Part shown: positions 30,336 through 39,373 of the stretch, piece after piece
How the letters are laid out: each line of letters starts with the position of its first letter
Numbering within the stretch: the first letter of the stretch is position 1
Program-made: the position numbers and the translations under genes
Assembly: GCA_043228905.1 (NCBI GenBank)
Contig: JBHGNT010000001.1
Location: 29,264,001 to 29,328,000, forward strand
Reading direction: 5' to 3'
Length of the DNA stretch: 64,000 nucleotides
Source of the DNA: Azolla caroliniana
Taxonomy: Eukaryota; Polypodiophyta
The notes under the pieces: model-generated
Told to the model about the DNA's origin: nothing
What the model saw: only the letters and a program-made list of their open reading frames with translations
Databases searched by the model: none

Positions 30336-30490
30336 ATTTCTTTTCATTCTAATGATATTTTCTTGAGTCTCTCTCTCTCTCCCCCCCCCCCCCCCCTTTG
30401 GTACTCACAATCTATTTTCTTCCTATTAGATTATCTACCCTATTACTACGTCGCTCGCACTCCTTGTAACGACCCAACAGTTGACAATAA
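30336..30490 (+). repeat. PLE-1 right arm
   Basis: 155 bp after the hammerhead, with CT and C runs (30367-30398). It includes CTCGCACTCCTTGTAACGAC, the reverse complement of a word found at the outer left arm and before ORF1, and ends at the right copy of the target duplication. Confidence 0.6.
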
Positions 30491-31109
30491 GAGCTCAGAA
30501 ACACAGATAACACGCGAGATGGATGAAAACAGGAAAGGGAAATACTGGCTCAACACCGAGATGAGAATCAAACACAACAAACAAATGGATTAAATAACAT
30601 CGGAATACAGTTGGGCTCAACCGGCAACAAAGCTTCACGCTCCTGAAGACACGCACAACCACATTGTAGTGGGCCTATGATCGGGAGCACACGGGCTTCC
30701 AACGCGAAACAGAGGCCTCACCACCATGCAACAGATACACAAAGTAGAAATCAACAAAGCTCGGTCCGGTAGCACTTCGTTCTCCAAAATTGTGGATCCT
30801 TCTTCCGTCTTCCACCCCTCCTTTTATAGCTTGAGGAGCGAGAGAGGAGTCGTTACATCAGGTCGTTAAGACAACCGCTTTTTGTCCTTGATTCTCTCCT
30901 CGATTTCCTCCAATCAATCACCTTTATTCTTCTCTATTCATGTGATCATAAAGTACCTATTAAATCACTCCTACCTAATATTCATCAACATTCCAAATAT
31001 GTTATTTACAAATGTTTCTACATAAAGACAATTTCGTGTGCATCCGGGCACACCCCCGTTCACGCGCATTCGGTGAGTTTCCTCCTAGTAGCCGGAATCC
31101 TTCAGAACA
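30491..31109 (-). repeat. Gypsy-2 LTR, right half
   Basis: Contains the right copy of the 179-bp duplication (30491-30669) and the rest of the LTR to TCAGAACA. It is followed by the polypurine complement TCCACCCCACC, so this is the 3' LTR of a minus-strand element. Complete LTR about 844 bp. Confidence 0.8.
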
Positions 31110-32241
31110 TCCACCCCACCAAACCGCACATCCTTCGGCATGTGCCAAGTAGTGAAGCGGTGGGGATTCCAGGTCAGTCTTCACTCGTCCTCTCCCAAAC
31201 CGTCGTCGATCTGGTCCTCATCCGGCTCCTCGCCCTCGTCGACGCTTTTGACCTCTTTCTCCGGATTTAGTTCCACTTTGTGGCGTTTCTTGAAGGCCTT
31301 AATCCCCTTTCCCACACTCGGTACCGCTATCCTCATCCCGTCGAGCTTCGCAAGGTGGTACATCATATTGTCATTGTTGCTCGTCACCACATACGAAATG
31401 AACCACCTCCTCGCGAACTTCCGGGTCGACCGATGTTGGTTGTCAAGGCTGTTGTTGTAGACCAGCATCCAGTCGCCTTCCTCGATCTTCTTCGGTTGGA
31501 GTCGGTGCATCTGGTCGAACCGGCCCTTGTTCTTCTTCCTCGCCTCTTCCACCATCACCATCGCTCGCTCCATGTCCTCAGGCCTTCGCTCTAGCTGTCG
31601 GATCCACGCTGTCAACATCTCCTCCTGACTCATCTCGTTCGACCAGTCGATCGACATCCATGAGGCTATTGTCCACTCCACCGACATAATCGGCTTTTGC
31701 TCGAACATGAGTTCGACTGACATGTATCTTCCTGATGCATCCATACCAGCAGATCACGTCTTTGATTAGGAACCGGCATACCGCTGTTGTTGTCTTGTTC
31801 GTCAGGTCCTCTCTTGCAAGCACCAGGTACCGCATCTGTCCCACCCCATTGGCATCGTCACGAAATCAACCATCCACTTGAAGTGAATGGTCAGGGGTAA
31901 GTCGGGTGCAACTCATCGTGGTACCGGATCGCTGAATGCATTTGGCAACTCTTAGACGTCGACATGAAGTGTTTCACATCTCTATACGGTTCCGACCACC
32001 AATACTTCTTTTTCAACTTCTCGAACGTGGCCCATGTTCCCTAGTGTCCAGACCAGGGACTCTCGTGGAACTCCGACATGACTATTGCCTGGTCCTCTTC
32101 CTTTGTCACCACTCAGAGTGGTGTGTTAGTCCGCTTCTTTGGATGCTGCCAGATCTTCCCGTCTTGTAGAAAGAACTTGTATGCCTTCTTCCGGATCCAA
32201 CTCACTTCTTCCTTTTTCCACGATGTGTCTAGTGACATAGT
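31110..32241 (-). pseudogene. Gypsy-2 pol remnant (integrase)
   Basis: Minus-strand integrase of the Gypsy-3 type: MGQMRYLVLAREDLTN, CRFLIKDVICWYGC, then a deletion that removes the second catalytic Asp and the Glu region, then VELMFEQKPIMSVEWTIASW, KIEEGDWMLVYNNSLDN and MMYHLAKLDGMRIAVP. The finger region (31930-32240) is frameshifted. At 32242 it is cut by the Gypsy-4 LTR. The part further 5' was not found in the window. Confidence 0.82.
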
Positions 32242-33282
32242 TGTCGTGAAGATCCGTCACTAGGCGCGGATCGCGAGGCGGAACCGCCGGGGTTTTGGAC
32301 CGGAAGGATCGAAGTTCTCACCAAGCTTAGCGAGAAAGTATTTAAGATAGATTGAGAGAGAGAAAAAGATTAAGATTAAGCGCTTGACTTAGATTGAGAA
32401 AGATTGATATGGCCAAGAGAGAGATATTGAGATTAAGATTTTAACTCTTGATTTAAGAAACAAGATATATCATCAATGAGTTTTCTTCTTATTAATTTTC
32501 TTAGTTCATACATGGATCCATAATACATTTTCATCCATCTTTTTATAGATGCCCCCATGCATATGATGCATGTTTGCCATTTGGCGCTCGTGTATTACAT
32601 GTGGTGCATGATAACCATGTCACTCATTTTAGCTCTCATGCATAAGAATTTACATGTAAAAGTACGATGATAGAAATATAATTTTAACTAAATATCTTGG
32701 CTCAATGGTAAGCCAATTGACTCCTAACTTGGAGGTGCAAGGTTCGAATCCTTACTTGCCTTCCTTGTATATGTATATATATATATATATTTATCTAGTC
32801 GTCAGATGTCGGTTCCACCGGCTAGCTGGTTCCGCCGGATCATCGGTGTGCCACCGTCGCTTTGTCGGCTGTCGCCGGCTCCATCGCTGGTTTGGCCAAA
32901 ACCTTTATAAGTGGCTAGGCCACCTCCACTCTTAGTTACAGTTACCTTGAACTCTTACATAGAGAGTTCAAATAGACACAAAGATAATAGCTTTTGCTCT
33001 ACCTTATATATGATGAGAGCCGTATTTGTCGTGCCTATGTGGGATATCTCACAATTTTCTCTTTTCCTTTCACAAACTTTATACCCTCATATCTTGACAT
33101 CTAGTTGTCCGTTTCTCGTGTAATAAAGTGCATTCGAAAGCTCTTGAAGGCCTCCATCATTTTGTACTTAGATATTAAACTTATTTAAAATGTTATCTTC
33201 AGTATTATTGTTTTATGTGATTCATACTCGATTTTGTACGTTTTATGTGATTTTCACACCATTGCCGAAAATCTTCACGACA
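32242..33282 (-). repeat. Gypsy-4 3' LTR
   Basis: 1041 bp, plus-strand ends TGTCGTGAAGATCC...AATCTTCACGACA, followed by the polypurine complement TCCACCCCCACC. Related to but distinct from the TRG LTR. It includes a SINE head (32693-32760) and an AT run (32771-32790). The 5' partner is not present. Confidence 0.82.
32693..32760 (+). repeat. tRNA-like SINE head inside Gypsy-4 LTR
   Basis: A box TGGCTCAATGGTAAGCC with a perfect D stem GGCT/AGCC, an arm ACTCC-TAACTT-GGAGG, B box GGTTCGAATCC (32741-32751) with T-stem AAGG/CCTT. Same layout as in TRG LTRs. No acceptor stem, so not a tRNA gene. Antisense to the LTR element. Confidence 0.65.
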
Positions 33283-34362
33283 TCCACCCCCACCAAACCG
33301 CACGTCCTCCGGTACGTGCCAAGAAGAGAGAAAGTGAGATTTCGGCTACGGTGGTCAATCAAATTCCTCCATGTCTTCATTTACATCCACCCTATTATGT
33401 TCATCGTTGAGGTGATCAAGGTCAAGATCCTCGTCTTGTCTTTTCTTGAAAATCTTTACTCTTTTTCCCGCAATGGGTACGGCCAACCTTGATCCGTTCA
33501 GCTCCGCAAGGTGGTATGTGGCATTATCGTTGGCACTTGTCACCACATACGGCCCGAACCATCTTCTTGCGAACTTTCTTGTTGTATTGTGTTGATTGTC
33601 AAGGTTGCTGTCGTAAACCAAAACCCAATCTCCTTCTTCAATCTTCTTGGGACGAAGTCGATGCGTGTTGTCGAACCGAACTTTGTTCTTTACTCGGGCT
33701 GCCTCCATCATCTTTCACACTTTTTCTAGATCTTCAAGTCTTCTTTCAAGTTGCCTTATCCGCGCCGCTAATAACTCTTCTCGGCTCATCTCATTCTCCC
33801 ATGGTATCGCTACCCATGAGGCGATCGTCCTTTCGATGGGCATTATCGGCTTTTGTCCATACATAAGCTCCATCGGCATATACCCTGTCACCAAGCTGTG
33901 TGTCGTTCTGTCGGCCCACAAGGCATAGGGTAATAGTCGTGGCCAATTCCCGACTCGACCGTTGCATGCCTGTACGATGGCTTTGACGATAGGTCCATGC
34001 CCTTGCTCGATCTTCCCATTCGCTTCCGGATTGTACATAGTCGTGAGGGAGAGCTTCATGCCTAGTCGTTCGAAGAGCTCCATCGCTTCGTGCGCATCAA
34101 ACTCCCCTCGGTCGACCACTATCTTCCCCACACATCTGTATCGGCAAACAACCTCTTCAAGTAGAAATTTGCAAACGGTTGAAGTCGTCTTATTTGTCAA
34201 GGCTCGTCCTTCCACTTGATTTGTCAAGTCTTCCCTTGCCAGCACTAAGTACTTCATTTGTCCTACTCCCATTGGCATTGAGACCAAATCCACCATCCAT
34301 TTGAAGTGTATGGTGAGTGGGTATGTCGGTTGTAACTCATCACGATGACATATATTTGAATA
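33283..34362 (-). pseudogene. Gypsy-4 pol, integrase C-terminal part
   Basis: Minus-strand integrase: DLVSMPMGVGQMKYLVLARE, CKFLLEEVVCRYRCVGKI, VDRGEFDAHEAMEL, ANGKIEQGHGP, ELMYGQKPIMPIERTIASW in one long frame (34296-33715), then a stop, then KIEEGDWVLVYDSNLDNQH and GPYVVTSANDNATYHLAELN (33711-33355). It is interrupted on the right by sLTR-3. Joining both sides restores CETCQIYSNICHRDEL. Confidence 0.86.
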
Positions 34363-35088
34363 TGTTGGGAAATAGGTCCCTCCGGATGGGAAGGGAGAAG
34401 CATAGTGCCGATGAACAAACTCGGCCGAGGCCGAGACCGGATGAGGAGTACCCGGTTACGGAGAGCTGGATGGTACAGACCCGGTATGAACCGGATGAGG
34501 AGGACCCGGCTACGGAGAGCCGGATGGTGCAGACCTGGTATGAACCGGATGAGGAGGACCCGGCTACGGAGAGCCGGATGATACAGACCCGGTGAAGACC
34601 GGATGAGGAGTACCCGGCTACGCAGAACCGGATGAAGAGACATATTCGTAAATATGTTTTCTGATAGTCCATCGAGGCTATATTTGTAAATAGCCGAAAA
34701 GTTATATTAGTATAAATATGACTTAGGGCAAACTCTTAGTGTTGTTGTCATTTTCTTGTTGGTGCAAGAAGAAGAGTGAGCACGTAACAATGTACAGAGA
34801 GAGAGAGAGAAAGAGGTCGTTGCCTCTGTTGTAACCGCCGCCCGTGGCGAAGATCGTGAGCACGAGGTCGTTGCCTTCATGAACTCATTGTTTTGTACAT
34901 TCCAACTTAGTAATAGTTTGCAGCCTGTGGGCTGCCGTGGTTTTTCCCTCTTTGGGCTTTCCACGTAAACATTCTGTGTACCCTTTTCTCTCCTTTGTGT
35001 CGCGTGTTTTCGTTTCCTGTTTTCTGTGTATGAAAAGAATCTCGGTTGTGGCCGAGCATTGTGCATAAGGAGCGTTGAGTTCCCGTCA
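34363..35088 (+). mobile_element. sLTR-3, solo LTR with TSD GAATA
   Basis: 726 bp with TG...CA ends, flanked by GAATA (34358-34362 and 35089-35093). Forward strand chosen from TATAAATATGACTTAGGG near 34709. It has three to four units of about 60 bp at 34430-34630 containing CCGGCTACGGAGAGCCGG. Same family as sLTR-1. Confidence 0.88.
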
Positions 35089-35468
35089 GAATATATTTGG
35101 CAAGTTTCGCATGTGGACACGAAATGGAGTACATCTTTGTACATGCTTGGCCACCAATACTTCTCCTTCAACTTTTCGAACGTCGCCCATGTTCCTCTAT
35201 GACCTGCCCAAGCACTCTCGTGGAATTCGGTCATCAGCGTCTCTTGCTCTTCTTTCTTCACCACCACTCGACGTGGTATTCCTGTCCTTCTTTTTGGATG
35301 TCGCCAAAGGAATCCTCCCTTCAAGAAGTATCGGTAAGCTTTCTTCCGGATTCGTAGGGCCTCCTCCTTTGTCAACGAAGCATCTGTCATCAATGTTCTT
35401 AGGAATCTACCAATGAGTAACCACTCTCCTTCGTACTCATTCTCGTTGAAGGCGTGGAGGGTTTGCGT
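35089..35468 (-). pseudogene. Gypsy-4 pol, integrase N-terminal zinc finger
   Basis: Minus-strand frame with ENEYEGEWLLIGRFLRTL, KEEALRIRKKAYRYFLKGGF, HRGTWATFEKLKEKYWW and CETCQ: the linker and HHCC finger between RNase H and the integrase core. Bounded by two solo LTRs; no stop is seen in this piece. Confidence 0.86.
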
Positions 35469-36229
35469 TGTCGTGAAGAATTTCGGCCAGAGGCGGAAAC
35501 CGGGAAACATTGGCTACATCGGCGGGGTGCAGCGTGTGTATGCACCCATGTACATTTAGTGTGAATATCGAGGGCGCCTTTATGGCACCGAAGAGTAGTC
35601 AAGTCGGGGCAGACGATCCCATGTAAGTCGGGATTTGTCCCACATTGTAACCCATCCCTTTCCTTGTTCTATAAAAGGAAGGGAACACCCTTTGTGAAAG
35701 GGTTGCCCATTTTGCATTAGAGGGTATACCCTTAGGTTTAGAGTTAGTTTCTTCTTCTTCTTCTTCTTCTTCTCCTTCGTGTTTGCTTAGGGTTTGCTTC
35801 AGCTCATCTCCTGCGCAAGACCCCGCTCGGCGCGAAGAGCCCGTGAGCTCCCCGACGGCGGCTTGGCAGCTAACGACTACTATAACCTGCCTTGGAACAG
35901 CTCGAAGCCGGGAATGTATTCTTCTTTTTATATACATATATACGTTTGCGTCTGTCTTTGTATATTCGCGTCTTCGTTGGTGTCGGGTGCTTCCCCTTTC
36001 CTGCACTTCCTGTACTTATGTGTGTGTGTGTGTGTGTGTGTGTGAGTGTGCGTGAGTCGGTGTTAAGCGCTCTCTCTCTCTCTCTCTCTCTCTCCCCCTT
36101 CGGTTGCTTCCGGTGTGCTTCTGGGATGCCCCGGAAACGGTGAAGCACGACTTCCTACGCTTCATCACTCCCTAGTCCAAGACCCCCGTGGTCCCGCCTT
36201 TCTCCACGCACGCGCGTAACAACGCGACA
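35469..36229 (+). mobile_element. sLTR-4, solo LTR with TSD GCGT
   Basis: 761 bp, TGTCGTGAAGAATTTC...CAACGCGACA, flanked by GCGT (35465-35468 and 36230-36233). TATA CTATAAAAGG at about 35670. It has GAA/TTC, TG (36018-36043) and CT (36069-36093) microsatellites. LTR ends resemble those of Gypsy-3. The frame of Gypsy-4 pol is restored when it is removed. Confidence 0.87.
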
Positions 36230-38165
36230 GCGTGTCCTGGTCTTCCGCCGACAATCGAGCCACCTTGAAGAAGTCGAGGGTGACATCTTCATCTTCCGAA
36301 ACCATGTCACTTCCATTTTCAAATCTTGCCCTCGACAACATGTCAGCCATGACGTTCTTCTTCCCTGCAATGTGACGGATCTCTGGGTTTAAAGACTTGA
36401 TGTAGGAGATCCACCTTAGCATAGCAAGATCTGGGGTCGCACATCCCGAGACCATTCCGAGAATTGGGAGACAATCTGTCTCTATTATCACTTCCGACCC
36501 GATCAGGTAATCTTAGTCCGTCTTCACTGTTGACACAATACCCCAAAGTTCCCGCTTGACTTGGGCATATCTTTGTTGCCGTTCGCTGAGAATCTTTGCT
36601 CCAAACCGGACGACATATCGTGCATTATCTTCTCCTCCTTGATTGATGACCCACCCGATTCCAGTTGGGCTCGTATCTACGGTCACATAAATCGGCTTCC
36701 CTTCGGCATAGTCGGCCTTCCTTAGTGTCGGAGCTTCAAGAAGTAGTTTCTTCAATCTTCGCATCGCATTTGTGTGCTTGTCTCGCCATTCGAACTTCAT
36801 TCTTTTCTTTAGTAGTCCATATAACGGTTCGGCGACATGAGCGTAGTGCGGAATCCAGATATGATAAAATGTGCATGCTCCAAGGAACCTTCTAACCTCT
36901 GTTTGGTTTTCGCATTCTTCTTTCATGTCTTGGATTGCGTTCACTTTGTATGGCGAAGGCTTCCGGCCGTATGCCCCACACAAGTGACCTACCACCAAAA
37001 TCTCCGGTTGCCCGAATGCGAATTTTTCTCCCGAAAATGTCAAATTCGCATCTTCGAGCCTTTGAAGCACATTCTCGCAATCTTTCATATGATCCACAAC
37101 GAACTTTCTACAACCTTCCTTATCTTTTGATTCATCTTTCTCCACATCCGAACATCCTTTTATCGGAATATCATCCCAGAATGGCATCGTGATGTCCGGG
37201 ATGCAATCCTTCAAGACTTTATTCATGGCATTCACCATATGAGCCACCGAGTTCGTTGCACCTTGGGGTAAGGTACACATCCGCACAAGCCCGATCGGAG
37301 TCCTCATGGTTGTAATGTCCCGACTGTCGATCGCCAATTGGAATTGGTCATATTCGGAGTAAAGATCGCCAATGGAGTAGATGGACCGGTCCGCAAACGC
37401 TTCGGCAAATTTGTCCACGCTCGGACCGATTCCGGCATTTCGAATTGTCACCTTGTTGACGGGTTGAAGATCTTGGATGAATCGCAATGATCCATTCTTC
37501 TTCGGCACCATGAACCACCTATTGGAATAAGGAGTATTTGACGGTTCTAAAATTCCCATACTCACCTTCTTCTTTAAGAGCTCGATCAGCTTCGGAAGGT
37601 GTGCTCTCGGAATCGGTATCGGTTTCAAATTCCAAGGCACATGAGGCACCGTGAAGATCACCATCGACTCTATAAACTTTGGGTCGGCACATCCGATTTC
37701 TCGTGGGAAGAATGCGAAAGCCTTCCCATGTCTCTCAAGTATATCGCGAAACATTCGCTCCTCTTCAGGGAGAAGGAAATCCTCTTTTCCAACTCGTAGC
37801 TTCCCCTTCGTCTCTTTGGTGAAGACATGACCTATCGTCTTCGGATCTCTTAAGCTTGGATCGTTAGCAGCTTCCTTCATCTTTTGCCAGCTATTTTCCG
37901 GTAGCGGAACCGCAACTGGCTTGATCTTCTTATCCACCATTTTATATTTTGTGTTGATGCCAGCTTCCTTCATCGAGATGCCATGACGGTATTCATCGAT
38001 GATAGCATACATGTTGACAGAGTTAACCGAAATCACATAATGATCGTGAAGATAGCTCAAGTCCACGACTTCCTCGATTTCACCGATGGTGTCGTTAAAT
38101 GAGGCTTCTTCCATAATATGAGTCACAAACTCTTCTTCTTCTATTATGTTTTCTTCTTTCAGCAT
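36230..38165 (-). pseudogene. Gypsy-4 pol, reverse transcriptase and RNase H
   Basis: Minus-strand 550-codon frame (38165-36513): VPHVPWNLKPIPIPRAHLP, LRFIQDLQPVNKVTI, a polymerase motif changed to FWDDIPIKG (FLDD in Gypsy-3), LYGLLKKRMKFEWRDKHT, RNase H VTVDTSPTGIGWVINQ. A TAA in the segment KTD*DYLIG ends it. RNase H and linker resume at 36491 (IIETDCLPILGMV, KKNVMADMLSRA). Both polymerase Asp residues survive. It lost autonomous function through the stop and nested insertions. Confidence 0.88.
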
Positions 38166-38779
38166 CTTCTTGAAGTTTTGTATCCGATGCTTGTCCTTCT
38201 TGTCGGGTAGTACTAGTTTACATGCGCCACTAGGTGTGACACATGTTGCTTCTCCTCACAATCCACGCACTCTACTTTCTTGTGGGGACTTGTGATTGCT
38301 CGGACTATTTGTGCCCCGTGCTTCAATAGTCCGCTCTAAAAATCCGAGGATTCGCCTCCGAGACTATCTCAATTCCTTTCATGATTGGCTCGCACCGTTA
38401 GGAATTGGACCGAACTTTGGTTGTCAAGAATCTTTATTCGTGCGAAGGATGCTCCATTATCGAACACTTTGGTCTCCATCCTAGATGATGTGATATACGG
38501 TTGCCCTAGGATGACAGGATGCGACGTTGATTCTTGCACGAAGAAGTGTTGATCTATCTCTGCATCCCTGATCGTGACTTTGACATTGGGACAAGCTCCG
38601 TACAAGTCCTCCGTAGACTTTGTTGCCATGCGAATCTTCCATCCGTGGTTTGTATTGATTGGCCATCTTCCTTTTTTGTAGAAGTCGGTTGACATGAGGT
38701 TGATCTCCGAGCCGTGGTCGATCAAAGCTACCACGGTCTCTTTCTTCTCCCCGATCTTCACCGGCGTCTCCGTTGTCGT
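38166..38779 (-). pseudogene. Gypsy-4 protease end and gag-pol spacer
   Basis: Minus-strand open frame 38761-38369: KIGEKKETVVALIDHGSEINL, KKGRWPINTNHGWKIR, VILGQPYITSSRMETK, VQFLTVRANHERN. This is the retropepsin-like domain with the DHG triad as in Gypsy-3, followed by a short spacer before the pol frame. Gag and the 5' LTR are missing because Gypsy-5 starts at 38780 and nothing of Gypsy-4 is seen beyond it. Confidence 0.83.
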
Positions 38780-39241
38780 TGTTATTCCTTAGGGCCGGAC
38801 AATAGCCTAACACAGGGTGTCTACGGAAGACACTTCACCAAAGGGGTGTTACGACGAGATAACTTAAGACACAACGATTAATCAGACTTAATTGGTTACT
38901 TAGCAATATGACATTAAACTTGATACACGCGTATGATAGAACAATTAGTACAGAACGGTAATCAATATTTAAAGATAAAACAAGAATCTCTATTTATTAT
39001 CCGTCAAAGTTTTACATTGTAACTGGGCCTTTATATAGGTCACCGGTGTTGAGTACAAAACGGTGCCAACCGGCACCAGTTCGGAACCAGTCCGGATCCG
39101 GATCGGCATACCGATTCCGGTCCGTCCGTTCACGTCTTATAAACTACTTAATTATAATCTATTCCGAATAAGCATTCCCTTTCACATTCTGGTCTTTAAC
39201 TCCTTTGTCAGCCGGGTAACACATGGCATGCCCGTGGGACA
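38780..39241 (-). repeat. Gypsy-5 3' LTR
   Basis: Putative 462-bp LTR with plus-strand ends TGTTATTCC...GTGGGACA, bounded at left by Gypsy-4 protease and at right by the Gypsy-5 internal region. TATA-like TTTATATAGG (39031) on plus. No second LTR of this family is in the window, so the borders rest on the Gypsy-4 breakpoint and TG/CA ends. Confidence 0.6.
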
Positions 39242-39373
39242 GTATCTTTTACGTCGAATCCCACTATCCAGCCCTTAGCCTTCATCCAAGATATCCAGAA
39301 TACTCTGCTCCAGGGTGTCCAATGGTTCTTCGGAACTCTGTTGTTGCTGTTGTGGTTGTGGTTGTTGTGGCTG

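Larger units (their letters stand above)
16550..30490 (+). mobile_element. PLE-1, Penelope-like element (with Gypsy-3 and MITE-1 inside)
   Basis: Own sequence about 6 kb: left arm, left hammerhead (minus), ORF1, endonuclease-less RT, 3' UTR, right hammerhead (plus), right arm. The two hammerhead-bearing ends are in inverted orientation. It is flanked by a 179-bp duplication of the Gypsy-2 LTR. Two stops in RT and 5% divergence between the duplicated flanks indicate an old copy. Confidence 0.82.

Noticed and set aside
32693-32760. Possible tRNA gene
   Set aside because: A and B boxes are good, but there is no 7-bp acceptor stem and the anticodon loop is 6 nt. The same unit recurs in the TRG LTRs, so a SINE head is the better reading.
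35783-36148. Overlapping ORFs on both strands around TG and CT repeats
   Set aside because: They lie wholly inside solo LTR sLTR-4 and are driven by microsatellites.
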